Positions 36,991-48,591 of a DNA stretch of 64,000 nt are shown here, piece by piece. This DNA comes from Mycogone perniciosa (taxonomy: Eukaryota > Ascomycota > Sordariomycetes > Hypocreales > Hypocreaceae): NCBI GenBank assembly GCA_025331125.1, contig JAOALB010000025.1, forward strand, positions 186,001 to 250,000, read 5' to 3'. The notes beneath the pieces were generated by a model. It made no database searches. It was not told where the DNA came from and saw only the letters and a program-made list of their open reading frames with translations. Position 1 is the first letter of the stretch, and each line of letters opens with the position of its first letter. The translations under genes and the position numbers were made by a program.

Positions 36991-37672
36991 CAACCTACTG
37001 GGGGTATTGGTTTCCCAAATAATCCATCATTGGGGGGATCTTAAGTGAAGTTCTGAGGGCATCATGGCCCACAGGGGTTAGAACTTTGGGTCGCTCTCAA
37101 ACTCCATATATGGACCGTGGGGCTGGCCCAGCGCGTTCATACTTGGGGAAAATGAGTGGAACCGGGACTTGGCCAGAATGGTTTTTGATGGCAATTATCG
37201 CTGGTACGATATGGCATAACATAATATTCGACACGTCAATTGAACGACCAAAAGCCTTTAGCTAGAATCTACACATGAGATGGCGATCCATCTTCTTTGG
37301 GGTCGGAGTTGATGCGAATCTAGATATGTATCACCGCTTCTGAACACCTACATCAAGTACTCGAAGAATGCTATGTCACCACTACAGAACCTCTAGGAAT
37401 CGTCAGTGCCATGTACACGTGTACTTCCAGCCTCGCCGCAGCCCTCCGAGATGTCTGAAAATGATCTCATGCATATTACTCGGCGGGTTTAATAGTCGGT
37501 CCGAGTGTTCTCTTGACAGGTGGGGGAGTGATCAGTCGGGCCGGCTTAGGCAAGTGAGGGACTCCCTCTCCGTAACGTCACCACGGTTGATTCTCCTCTC
37601 CTCTTGGCATCTCACGAGAGTCGCACGCGGATTCACCAATGCTGCTACCAATTCAGCCTGAAGTGATCCAAT
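36991..37672. other. Intergenic between regulator and oxygenase
   Basis: About 680 bp that should hold the regulator's 3' UTR and the oxygenase promoter. It contains ACTCGGCGGGTT at 37478 and AGTCGGGCCGGCTTA at 37534, which recur near 52.66 kb (see findings). No gene is supported. Confidence 0.5.
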
Positions 37673-38765
37673 ATGGCAGACGTCATGGAACAGCGTTTGA
37701 GTATTCCGATTATCGACCTAGGGCTGACTCGTACGGGCTCCGAGAAGGATACGTCCAAGACTGCAAAAGAGCTATATGAAGCCTTTAAGAATGTTGGTTT
37801 TGCATACGTTCAGAGCCACGGCGTGCCTGAAGAAGTCTTGAATGAAGCATTTAGATGGGTATGCCATCGCAGCTCATTATCCTTTCGATGCTGATGTGAA
37901 TATGCTGCTGCTTTAGAGCCGTCAGTTCTTCAACTTGCCGCAGAGCGACAAGGATAAAGCGCCGCACCCGCCGGAAGCATGGCACCACCGGGGCTATTCC
38001 AGCATCGGCCATGAAAAGCTCTCGCAAATGGTCTTTGATGAGGCCGCCCTCGCGGAGACCCGTAAAGTCCCGGATACGAAGGAATCGTTCGACATGGGGC
38101 GCGATGATGATGGGTCCATGCCCAATGTATGGATGCCTCCTGACATGTTACCTGGCTTTAATGAGTTCTATATGGAATTCTATAAGATTTGCTACACCCT
38201 GCAACTAGAGCTCTTGAGACTGGTTGCTGTCGGTATGGGCTTAGACAAGGAGTATTTTGTGGAGTACCATAAGAATAAGGATAATCAGATTCGTCTACTG
38301 CATTACCCTCCTATTGAGGAACAGGCCCTCCGGCAAGGCAGAGCGGAGAGAATTGCGGCCCACACGGACTTTGGAACCATGACGATACTCTTCCAGGACG
38401 ATGTGGGCGGTCTAGAGGTTGGGGACAGATACGAGAAGGACAAGTTCAATCCTGCACCGTATATCCCCGGTACGGCTGTGGTCAACATCGGAGACTTGTT
38501 GATGCGCTGGAGCAACAATGAGCTGAAGTCGACAATGCACCGGGTTGGCGCGCCGCCTTTGACTGGGGGAGAGATGGATGATGATGAGAATGGATGTAAA
38601 CGACGGATGACGAAGGCGAGGTACTCGGTTGTGTATTTCACGTGTGCGGACAGGGAAAAGACGATTGATTGCGTGCCTGGTTACTGGGGTCCGGATAGGC
38701 CGAAGAAGTACGAGCCGATAATTGCGGAAGACTATGTCAATATGCGTATGGCAGCTCTCTATTAA
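37673..38765 (+). CDS. 2-oxoglutarate/Fe(II)-dependent oxygenase (IPNS-like)
   Basis: Two exons (37673-37858, 37917-38765; 58-nt intron) give 344 aa, typical of the isopenicillin-N-synthase-like family. The N-terminal DIOX_N block is present (IPIIDLGL, then FKNVGFAYVQSHGVP). The jelly-roll carries the iron ligands H-x-D in AAHTDFGTMT and the distal H in STMHRVGAP. The 2-oxoglutarate-binding R-x-S is in ARYSVVYF. All catalytic positions are therefore kept. An acidic loop (GGEMDDDENGCKRR) lies between the distal histidine and the RxS. Such fungal enzymes act in secondary metabolism, gibberellin-like oxidation or sulfonate/xenobiotic breakdown; the substrate is not predictable. The regulator gene just upstream suggests a small co-regulated unit. 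Confidence 0.9.
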
Positions 38766-40200
38766 TGGGGAGGTGCCGTTCGAGAAGAGTATCTGATGGC
38801 AGGATTATTCAACACTCAGTCATCCGCTTACCAATAACGGCTCTATCATCTAGTGGCTCAGATACGAGGTTGACATGTCCACTGCGTACAAGATGCCTAC
38901 TATTTTGAGCCGGAGCTGCTGGTGGCGATCGATGCTTGAAGGCTAGCCTCCGTATCGGCTCCATACCTACGGAGTAGACAAGGCTCCTTTCGGAGTTGAA
39001 GCCTAATATCGTAGTATTAGCCAGAAACACGGCCGATTACCGAGATGCATCAACCATCGATGTGTGGATTCCATACTAATAGTATTACTTCGTATTCAAC
39101 TGAAGATATATCGAACGAATCAAACAGTAGACTGTTTCAATCCGTACTGTATGCCACAAATGGCTAGTTTGCTGGCCGGGATGACATCACAGCTCCGGCT
39201 CCGCTCCACTCCACGACTCAAAGCCTCGCTCAAACTCGTCCACTCGCAAATCGGCGATCACGAGATATGTCGATCATGGCGCGACCAATGTGGATAGCTC
39301 TCAACAAGGTTCCGTCAAGCGGTCCATCGGAAGAGGCTGTCTGATTCAGCCTGAACGCACCAGTGGCGCTGTCCGAGTCCATGGTATGATGTGTGGCATT
39401 AATGTCTGCAGTATCAATTATGAACGAGGTTCATACGCCAAGAAACCAACGCAGCAAAAGATGGTATCAAGGCATTGCAGGTCAAGTGACCCTGTTTGGT
39501 GAAGTCACCATTCCCTCAGCCCAGACGGCATATCATATATCATATGCTGCCATACATGCTTCGTACCGCACGGTCACGGCGCTGTGGTCCGGGCCTTTCC
39601 ATCAGCCTTTTACCAGCATTCCTTCGCCCTCTCGAGTTCGGTGCCTCATCGGAGAGACCATACCGTTAACACGAGATCGTTTTGCCTGCGAGAAATCAAC
39701 GCCAAGACGCTTCCACCACGCGCCGGCTCAAGAAAAAAAAACCCCCATCTATACTCTTATGACCCGCCAAATCGTTCGGTTGGGTCATAGCAGATCGCCT
39801 TCCATGTGGGGGGTGGTCTTGGCTAATTGGCCAACACCCGTATAGAGGGTCGAAGCGTCAGTCTCGGAGGACAATGCAACAATATGATTCATGTTTAAAG
39901 AGATGGCGAGCCCTCCTCCGCATGTCTTTTGCCTTTATTGCCATCTTGCAACACCCATCATCTTGTGTTCTCCATCCGGACCCCTTTCCCCCCCTGGTGT
40001 TCTTCAACAACATTAATATTCCCTTGTTTTCGTTTCCCTGGTCGAGGAATTTGATCTGTCTTAATTCCTCTTCCGGATACCGTCTGTTTACGTATTTCCC
40101 AGCGCGGCTGGCCGGTTGCATTACATCACATACGGGATAATATATATTACTACCTACCTCTATACCTCTTCTCCATCGATTTCCATGGTTACACACCATC
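38766..40200. other. Intergenic region without a supported gene
   Basis: About 1.4 kb. Open frames up to 150 codons (39393-39845 plus) have no recognisable domain. The last 150 bp before 40201 are pyrimidine-rich, as expected for a fungal promoter and 5' UTR. Confidence 0.45.
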
Positions 40201-40542
40201 ATGGCCGCTACAACGATTGCCGCTACTGCCGCCTCCAACATGCTATCACTACCCACGAATGCCTCAGACGATGCCGCTCCTGTCCGTCCCAAGTTCAATT
40301 CCCACAACACGCAAGATCGCCTTCGAGAAGGCTCGGGGCTGTACCCTTTGCTCTTCAGGACCGACAGCAACCTCCAGAAAGGCAGGAGATCCGTCTTCAA
40401 GGAGATGGGTCTCGACGACGATGCCGAGCCTGACAACACCTCGCTATATTCATCTGCCACGTCGTCGTCCATGGGAGGATTGCCGCCGTACATCTCGGTT
40501 AGTGAATCCGAAAAAGAGAGATGCAAAGCCCGGTGCAGATAA
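40201..40542 (+). CDS. Small uncharacterised protein
   Basis: 113 codons from an ATG in good context (CACCATCATGGCC) after a pyrimidine-rich leader. The protein is polar and probably disordered, with a denser central block (QDRLREGSGLYPLLFRTDS, then GRRSVFKEMGLDDD) that looks like a conserved short motif. The end is uncertain. GTTAGTG lies at 40499 and a good intron (GTATGT donor at about 40553, GCTAACA branch, TAG acceptor at about 40608) lies just downstream, so the last dozen residues may differ or the intron may be in the 3' UTR. A long antisense frame (39858-40526) overlaps it but has no features. I do not recognise the function. Confidence 0.5.
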   Translation: MAATTIAATAASNMLSLPTNASDDAAPVRPKFNSHNTQDRLREGSGLYPLLFRTDSNLQKGRRSVFKEMGLDDDAEPDNTSLYSSATSSSMGGLPPYISVSESEKERCKARCR

Positions 40543-41350
40543 AGACGTGGTATGTTTCAAAAAATAGTATCTTATAAGTCATTGACCAAGGGCTAACAAG
40601 TATGTAGACCAACCAAACCCCCGACATCGTACAAGTCTACAAAGCTTCATTCATCACCACACTCGCTATAATACGCCCCATACATCAAAGTCCATATGAG
40701 GCTGGTCCCTCGTTAAATACGACAGAGAGGCGACGAACAGAATAAAAAGAACGAAAAAAAAGGGGCGCCAGAAATAGTCCGCTGTGAAATGCGTGACCAC
40801 AGAGATAAATAATAATACTAATAACATGTACTGGATACCTGGTTGGGTTCTGGTTGGGATGCATTCGCTTGTACATCACCCATCTACCCTATTATTCCAT
40901 CTTTTGTATAAAGCATACGTATACGGAGTACACGAAGGGTAAATGCCAGCAAATGAATAATCACGAAGAGTAAGCGTAGAGATTTTGCTCATTGTGTTCA
41001 AGAGCTGCGCGCAGAAAAGTCCCAAAATTGATGAAGAGTTCGCCAAACATATGTGCCATGAGCATGAGACAAGAGTCATATTTGCGCCATACAAGACCGA
41101 TTAAAAAAAGAAAGTGGTATCCATAAACATCATATCATCTATACAAAAAGACATAAATCCCCTCCTGAGTGCCACCCTTCCCTACTCTTCTTAGGCGAGT
41201 AGTAACCAGGACCAAAAAAATCTTATGATGCCCCATCCACCCTGCCGCCAGCGACGTAAAACACACTCAAACGCCAAAGCCATGCAAATCATACATCCAT
41301 CCAAAGTGATTATAAAACAAAAGGAAGGAATCTCGTAAAACCCGCCCGCT
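40543..41350. other. Convergent 3' intergenic region
   Basis: About 800 bp between the small plus-strand gene and the PPN1 stop. A/T-rich with A runs; contains a TACGGAGTA element at 40922. Both 3' UTRs are expected here. No gene is supported. Confidence 0.45.
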
Positions 41351-43582
41351 TTACATCTTCTCCAGCTCGTCTCTGGGAACTGTGCTGACAAAGGCGCGGT
41401 TCAAGAAATACAACCACGTCTTGTTCTTTTCTTTGCTGGTCTTGTCCTTGTCCTTCTTATTCTTTGACGCCTCGGGACTGCTGTTGGAGTCTTCTATCTC
41501 TGTGTCGTCGTCGATCTCATCTATATATTCTTCGTTTAATTCTTTCCCCTTGCCATTCTTGTTCTCTCCCATGCGGTACGCCAACTTTAGGTAGCTCTTG
41601 ACGGTCAGGTCCGAGAGCTTGTAAATCTTGTCATCAAAGGTGCTGTATTCAACTTCGTACTGGAATATGCGAGGATTTGGCACGCCGTGCTTTGGTTGCT
41701 TATTATCGTGTTTGCCCTTGCGCCACTTGGATGCTCCAAGATTCTGATCGGGAATATCGTCGTTGATGTGGGTGAGGTTGGCAAAGTATTGCGTGTAGCC
41801 AGTAAGAGTAAAAGGTTGAGGATAGTAGGCGGGGCCGGGCAACGAGGTTTCCGGAGGGTCTTCAGGAATGATGAGGTTGTGGTCCTGGGGAGGCTTCCTC
41901 CCCTTCCCTTTCTTTCCCTTCTTCTTCTTCTTCTTCTTCCCGTTTATCTCTTCTAATGTATCGTCTAGGTCGTCATAGGCAGGCTCTTCTTCCAGTTCTG
42001 TTGGCCAAGCAAACGTGGTCGTCGCATCCAACGAATCCTGCCATACAGCTGCGCCTTCAAAGCCGGTGATATTATACTCGATGACACGGAGGGTGGGGAA
42101 GTAGTTGGGTACCACACTTGGGCTGATGAGGGATAACTGATATCGCTCAGCATGCTTGCCGCCAATCTTGCCGAACTCCCCATTCTTTCCCTTCTTCTTC
42201 TTTTTCTTTTTCTTGTCCAGTCCATCACCGTCCTCGCCGTCTTCCTCTTCCTTGTCTTGAGCCTCGCTTGCATCCAGCTCACGGACGACGGATTTGGGCA
42301 AGCCGGACCATTTGTCTCGTAGCTCTTGAAGATAGTCCTCCTTCGATTTGACTGAGACTTCATCCTCCAATGATTCCCGAGCGAGGACCTGGTCGGTGCC
42401 CAGGCTCGGCGTTAAATCCTTAATATCCTGGAGCAGGAAGTGATCGATGTTCATGTGTCCATAGAGAGCGGCGGTAACAACATCTCGGTATTGCTTCATC
42501 CACAGTGTGTACTTTTGCCAGCAGGTCTCATCCCAATTCTGCTTGCTCTCTGTTCTAGCGGGAGGCACGTGGCCCATGAGGATGGCCTTCATGCCGCGGT
42601 CTCGCATGATTTGCAGTTGCACGCGCAGCCAGTCCATGTGCTTGTAGCCAGGCTCCGAGGGATGCGCGCAGCCATCGACGCCGGCATTGCGATCAAAGAA
42701 GTACATTGTGTTGAGACTGAAGACGGCGAGACGATCGGGAATGACCTCGACAAAGAACCAGCCGCCAAACGCAAAGGAGTGGCGCTGCTCTTCGGGGATA
42801 AAGCGCTTCCAAATGTCGCTGTACGCCTGAAACCACCTGTTGGGCCCGGGGAACATGATGTTGTGCGGGAGGAAGTCATTGTTGCCGAACGTAGGCACAA
42901 CAGGGATATCGAGCTTGTTTTTGGACGAGGAGAAGGTTTCGGCAAACTTGTCGGCGATGAGGCGGTTGGTTCTGAGGATCTCGGGCTCGTGTCGCGGGTT
43001 TTTCTCGTCGCTATCGTGTCGCGCCGAGTCGCCGGTCCAGATGACGAAATCAATCGAGTCCTTGAGATTCTCTTGAATCCAGGTAAAAGTGGCGTTGACG
43101 AGCGACAGGGGCGTGTCGCAGTCGGTTTTTTCAGCGCCATAGGAACCAGCCAGGCCCGTTCCTCGGTGGCAAGCGATGCCTTCTTCAGTGGATGAATGCA
43201 CTTTGTACAATTCGTCGGGATGGAAATCTAGAGAGCCAAGAATTGACACGTTAGAATTGATCATGACTGCCGATCAAAGGCGCGAAAGGTGTGTGACACA
43301 AGCCGCGATCGGGACGTTGCATCAGCCTCCAGATCGAGGCATAGGCCACATAGGCCGCACAGGCCAAGGTAACGCACCTGAGATATGCAGGAACCGGCCA
43401 TGAAGCTTTCGCTGCGCATGCGGCTGCGGCTGCAGAGCCTTTTGCGTGTCGAGATTCGAATCTGAAGGCGCCCAAGCTGGCAGCGCAGAGGCAGAAACAG
43501 AAACCGCACAGGAAGAAACCAGAGCCAGCGCCAGAACCAGCTGATGCGGGAGCCGCAGCCAGACGCCGCTCGCGCGAGGCAT
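41351..43582 (-). CDS. ppn1: Endopolyphosphatase, vacuolar metallophosphoesterase
   Basis: Two exons (43582-43378, 43227-41351; 150-nt intron) give 693 aa. Ppn1 cuts long-chain polyphosphate in the vacuole. The ATG at 43582 starts a signal-anchor (LPHQLVLALALVSSCAVSVS). The intron interrupts the first metal-binding motif, which reads GRFLHIS then DFHPDELYK once spliced. Further calcineurin-like motifs follow: FVIWTGDSARHD, PTFGNNDFLPHN, ILMGHVPP and YGHMNIDHF. All metal ligands seem present. The C-terminal third carries two near-pure lysine runs (K8GK, K7GKKGKG) and near the end an acid/Ser/Lys-rich segment (DEIDDDTEIEDSNSSPEASK) that resembles polyphosphate-binding PASK sequences (inference). 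Yeast Ppn1 is a processed type II membrane protein; the same topology is expected. Confidence 0.92.
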
Positions 43583-44668
43583 GCTGAAGGAGCGCCCTTT
43601 CAGTCGAAGAGAGTTGAAAATTCTAAAGGCTGTTTTTTTTTTTGTCTTTCGCTGTTGCGTAGGAGGCGTGGATTTGGCTGTTTTTAATGCATACTTCAAA
43701 AGGCCTTGGGGCCAGGCACCAGGGAATTCAGGGGGGTCTGTTCAGGGTCCAGGGGAGGGTGATGGATTTTGACAGCGGGAATGTTGAGGCTATGAGGTCA
43801 TTGACAGGGTGTACGGAGTATCCGTAAGGCTGCCCTGTCGAAATTACAAGGGCAGAGGAGCAGCAGCAGCAGCCAAGAAGGGGCCAATCCTGTCTGTCAC
43901 TGCTGTCCCGTACGTATTATTTCTGCCCGATGAAAAGATTGAAGAACAGGAAAGAATCAAAGAAACGAAAAAAGGAGGAGGCTCCAGCAAAACTAGGAAA
44001 AGTACGGAGCAAGGTGCTTTTTAACGCGGGAGCCGGCCATCCCCACGCATTAAAAGACACGGGAACGAGCTGGGGCTGTACTCATAGTACTTCTTACTGC
44101 TTAATAGTAATGCATACTATTACGAGTACTCCGTTTTTGAAGGTCAAGTCAGTCAAATACATACTACTACTACTAGCAGTGCTCGTACATAGGAACCGTG
44201 ATGGTCTGACAAGGGTCTATAAAAGTGGCACATCACACACATCCCATATGGAGGGGCAGGCGGCTCCTATTCACGTTGACAGAAGTGCAACAGTCTGACT
44301 CTTCCCCCCCCCATACAAGATGCATTCCGGGTCGTGCGGGAACCAATCTCGAGACTGGGCGGCTTACACGTGCAGCAACGAGACGACGACGATCAAAAAG
44401 CCCCGAGGCCGATGCGAGAGACACCGCAGCGTATGGAGAGGAGAACTGAGGGCCTGAGTGAGAGGGAGGGGGGCACGCGACTGTGACTCCCTGCGAGTAC
44501 ATCCATAACTGTACGCACTATGTACGTATGTGCTCGTACTAGTAGAACCCTTTTCTTTTTCTTTTTTTACTTCCCCCTTCCGTCTCACTTTTTTTTTGGC
44601 GCGCTGAATGTGATTCATGTGGGGGTGTGCTTCGCATGTAGGCCGTTTGTTCCATCTCGTAGGAGGAG

Positions 44669-44697
44669 TGGGAGTGGGAGTGGGAGGGGGAGGGGAG
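44669..44697 (+). repeat. G-rich tract able to form a G-quadruplex
   Basis: Five G runs of three or more separated by A or AGT/AGTG-type spacers (GGGAGTGGGAGTGGGAG and on). This fits the G3+N1-7 pattern on the plus strand. Confidence 0.7.
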
Positions 44698-44912
44698 GCA
44701 AAAAAAAAATAGTGGTGGCTGCGACCAGCTCACCTGAGCTGTTGTTGGTTTGGGCAGATGACGCGTGACAGGACGGGGCGGGCAATGGTCGCGTGTGCTG
44801 GTGCGACAATTGTTTGGCTTCTGACGCTGCAAAGTGCTGTAACTCGTATGTATTACGAGTATAGTCTTCTTGCGATGCGCGAATTCAAGACAAGTGATGT
44901 CATCTGGAGTGG

Positions 44913-44945
44913 TGTATGTATGCATGTATGTATGTATGTACATAC
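44913..44945. repeat. GTAT tetranucleotide microsatellite
   Basis: A run of GTAT/GTATGC units ending GTACATAC. Part of it (44918-44932) is an exact reverse complement of 45253-45267. Confidence 0.85.
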
Positions 44946-45230
44946 TTCACAGCGGGCGTATGTTTTGCATAGTACGGAGTAAGGTACGTAGTATCCAGAT
45001 CTACATAGTATGTATTGCTTGCGGTTCAAGTGGTGGTATGAAAACACACACACCCAATAGGGAAGGCCGTCGACCAGACAGACTCACCGTCTCTTTTGAC
45101 CACTAATAATCCCTTGCGTCGGATATTGAAGGAGCAGAGAGGATGGCCATGCGGTATGACATGCTCAACTCTGACTCTTCAGCTCGGGGCTGTTACTACT
45201 ACAGGCAGCAATGATTGAGTCTTTTGCTCT

Positions 45231-45267
45231 GTACACCGTACTTCGTACTTCCTACATACATGCATAC
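45231..45267. repeat. GTAC heptad array followed by ACAT repeat
   Basis: GTAC at 45231, 45238 and 45245 and CTAC at 45252, with spacers ACC, TTC and TTC: four exact 7-nt steps. It runs directly into the inverted copy of the 44.9-kb tetranucleotide repeat. Confidence 0.85.
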
Positions 45268-45672
45268 GTACATACATGTACATATATTCTGCAGAGAGCC
45301 AGCCATGAATGCATCCCCTCTGCACCCTAACCCTCGGAGACCCGGGGCGAGACGCAGGGCATCGCCACTTCTGTCATTCCCGCCCCCAAACCAACAGCCC
45401 GCTAATAGCTAGCGAGAGGAAATGTCTCGAATCTAGAGCTCGCGCTTGCGAATGACAAAAAGGCCTCTCGGTAATATGTAACCCCCCGCTCTGGAGGATC
45501 TGCTGGAGGTATTTATTCGAATTGCATGGCTGTGTGGTATCCTCACGGCCTCCTCGGCGAGACATATTACGCCTGTGGCTGTGTGTGCTATCCCAATACC
45601 ATACAAGTAAGGATGCCATGCAAGGAAGGATTCTACCAGCCGAGAATATTGATTGGCGAGTCTATAGTCTCC

Positions 45673-48426
45673 TTAAACTATACGGACAGGTGCAACAGCA
45701 AGCTTTTCAAGCATCTCGTCATGCTCCTCTCCCCAGCCGCCGTCTGTTGTATAAGCTAAGCCAAGTCTCCGAAAGATCAGATCTTCAGGTTCCTTGGAAG
45801 AAAGATCTGGATCGAAGCCTTCGGTGGTTGCCATGTGCCCTACTGCTTCTAGTATCAGCGCAGCAAATATGACCTTCTCTTCTAGTCCACTTTTGACAGG
45901 TAAATGCTTGAACTTGGCAATGGGGAAGCAGAAAAGAGGGCCCGAAATGTCCGTCAGCACGTTGTCTGGATAGAAGACGATTGGTGGCATCTTTTCGAGT
46001 GTGGTCTCGATGCTCTCACCCTCCTCGCTGGGGGGCTGGACGAGAATCCTCGTTCCCTGAACCGGTCTTCCAAAGGCAACCTCCTGATAAACGCTAGCCG
46101 ACATGGCGCCCAGGAAGTAGAAGTACTCTTGATCTTCAGTGTCCTTGACCTTGAATGAGATCTCGCTTGTCAGTAGTTGTGTTTTCCAGATCGGACCGCA
46201 GGCAATAATCGCCGAAGGTGGCACCTCTTTGTACATGTCGTCAAGCCAGTGCCTTGGTGCCTCGTGATCGTCTGGCAATCTCTCGACATTCACAGCGCCA
46301 CTTATGTTCGCCACCAAGGAGTAATATGAGATCACCTCGTCGTGCACAAAGGGATAGACAACTGAGCACTCGGGATATGTCCAGCTCCACGATATGGGAA
46401 CAGCAGGCTCTGGAAGATCCTCTCTTTTGGCATCCTCCTTGTAGGCCAATCTCCACAACAGGTCCAAGGCCGTCTCTTCCGAGTCCTCGAGTTCTTCTCC
46501 CTCTGTTTCGTCATACCAAATCCCTGCAAAGTACTTCTTACCGCCCAGTCGCGCATTGAAGCTCTTTGCAAGTCCCGCGATGGCATACATGGTGTCCTTG
46601 CGGTACGTGAACTGCAATTTAGAGTATGAATGATGAGTCTCCATGCCATACGGAGCTGGCGATATGATGGACTTTCGCCAAGGATCAGACTCAAATTCTT
46701 CTGGCTGCTTACCGACGGCAGTCGAACTCTGAGATTGTGGTCCCATTCAGTCATGAGAGAGCGAGACTGGGCTTCTAGCTCATCGAGGCCGCATTCGCAC
46801 TTGTTGTGGCCAGAACATTGCCACGAGAGCTCGTCGGATCCGAAAATAAGAAGACGACGCGACAGAAGCCGTTCCTGAAAGACCCATGCTCTGGTCCAGA
46901 TTGGGACTGCTTCGTTGTTGACCATGAAGTCCGGATGATGAATTGCGTGCCGGTAGTAGAACTCATGGGTCTTGCCTAGTGCATCCTGGACTGAGACGGA
47001 CTTCGGAACACGCGTTGTAGATGATTTGTGAAAGAGCCGTTTCTCGCCGTCTATGTGATGACTCTCTACCAAGGTTATGGAAGAGTTGGAGTAGATGTCG
47101 CTCATACTGAGTGAATGTTCGGTCCAATCTGTTGTCGAATCCTGCGTAATACAGAGGCTGTCGATCCAAATATATCGTATAGCCTCTCCATACTCTTCTT
47201 GGTGCCATTTGGAGAATCTCCTCAAAAATGTCACTGCGTCTTGATATGTGGGTGAGAGGACATGCCATGGGATTTCGGTGCAAAAGGAGTCAACATTTTC
47301 TGTTGTCATTGTGGGGGTTTCACTCCCCCATCGATGGCTCAAACAAGCGTATCGCCCCTTTCTGCCGTCTGTACGGAGTAATCTGACTCCGGAAGTCGTA
47401 TCGTCGGCCGCAATGTCCAGAACTCGTACAGGCAAAGAAGACATCTCGCCGAGCGAGCATCCCGGGTGTGCTGCATTACACTCTCGGAACCAGTCCGTGG
47501 CTTTCTGAAAAGCCTCGTCTGATGCAGTGTCGCCTGAAGTAACTGGCCTTTCGCCGATGACGAGCCCTTGATCTGGATGCCAAGGCTTCCTCCAAGGCGA
47601 CGGAATATCTGGATACACATGTTAGAAACATGAGACAAGGTCATCCACAGTCCCAGTGCGTACCATCTCGAAGAAAGCCTTCTACGGCCCAGCCAGATGC
47701 TGGTATCGTCCCAACCTCCAGGTGGCCAACTTGAATGCCCTGCAAGGCACCGCCTCCTCCCGGACTAACATAGCCCAGCTTGAGCATGAGATCTTGCTTT
47801 GCCGCATATTCCGGATTTGTTTCCAGCAAATAATCATGAAGCCCGTGTCGAATGGTCACGCAAGGGGAGGTCTGGTTCTCTTCATCACGACGCGCAGGGC
47901 ACGGTTGTTCAAGCCAATACTTGAACGGAATCATCTGGTTGTTAATGAGTTCTGCTTTGGCGAATGCCCAATGCCATTCCTCTGAACGTGATTCTTCGCC
48001 GTTGAGAAGACTGTTGACTTCCGGTTCTACAGTCCCAATATCAGTAGGCAGTGTGAAAATCTGCTCAATTCGCTTCTCATATTTATGCTTCATCATTTCT
48101 GAAAGAGCAAACGGGCTGGTTGATGGGGAGTTGCGCATCCCCACAGCTGTGGGCTCTTTGCCATCGCCGCGAGGAGCGGCAATGACCTTTTCCGAAGAGC
48201 ATTCGGCGATGGTTTCGTTGCTTCTCTTTTCGGGTTGGTTAAGTCTCGGGCTGGATACCTTATTCTCTACAGTTTGTGTGGTATCGTCATTTATTACCCC
48301 ACGCATAGCGGTCTTCGTGAAGCCAAGGTCGAAGCATATTGGGCATACCAAGTCCACTTTTCTCGACATGTTGTTCGAGGTTGTAAGAAGGCGCCGAAAT
48401 ACTTGAGGCAGGCTGCGCCTCAACAT
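45673..48426 (-). CDS. HET-domain (heterokaryon incompatibility) protein, reading frame possibly broken
   Basis: Exon 1 is 48426-47664 (ATG 48426; a second ATG at 48369) and exon 2 starts at 47608 after a 55-nt intron. The HET domain is clear: YACLSHRWG, SPTYQDAVTFLRRF, IRYIWIDSLCITQDS, then SMSDIYSNSSITL. Past GTAAGC at 46712 the coding frame must change, because the later family block YSKLQFTYRKDTMYAIAGLA is in another frame that runs to 45673. A 57-nt intron (46656-46712) restores AWRLII, the usual tryptophan block, but leaves a single-base frame break at about 46627. A 101-nt intron (46612-46712) avoids the break but deletes that block; total length would then be 865 aa. HET proteins trigger cell death on meeting an incompatible partner. 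Whether this one is functional is open. Confidence 0.75.
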
Positions 48427-48591
48427 GTCAATTCGAGAAGATTATATATTGCTCTGGCGATGCGAACGTGTGAGGAGGAAACATCTGCGGATTATATGTA
48501 CTGGTTGTAATATACGAGTAGATAGTACTCGGCGTTTAATCAAGGCTCATTAATATCGGGCATAATGGCACCTAAACAAGTTAGTCCAAGT

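Larger units (their letters stand above)
43583..45672. other. Intergenic region, repeat-rich, no supported gene
   Basis: About 2.1 kb between the PPN1 ATG and the stop of the HET gene. It has many homopolymer runs (poly-T near 44560-44600, poly-A near 44700), a G-rich tract, tetranucleotide repeats and GTAC heptads listed separately. The PPN1 promoter lies at the left end. Open frames here are low-complexity and overlap on both strands. Confidence 0.5.

Noticed and set aside
39393..39845. 150-codon plus-strand open frame
   Set aside because: Starts with a non-ATG codon, and no recognisable family or conserved-looking block.
39858..40526. 222-codon minus-strand open frame
   Set aside because: It is antisense to the better-supported small gene at 40201 and its leader; no motifs or splice signals.
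42440..43195. 251-codon plus-strand open frame
   Set aside because: It is the antisense shadow of the well-supported PPN1 coding exon.
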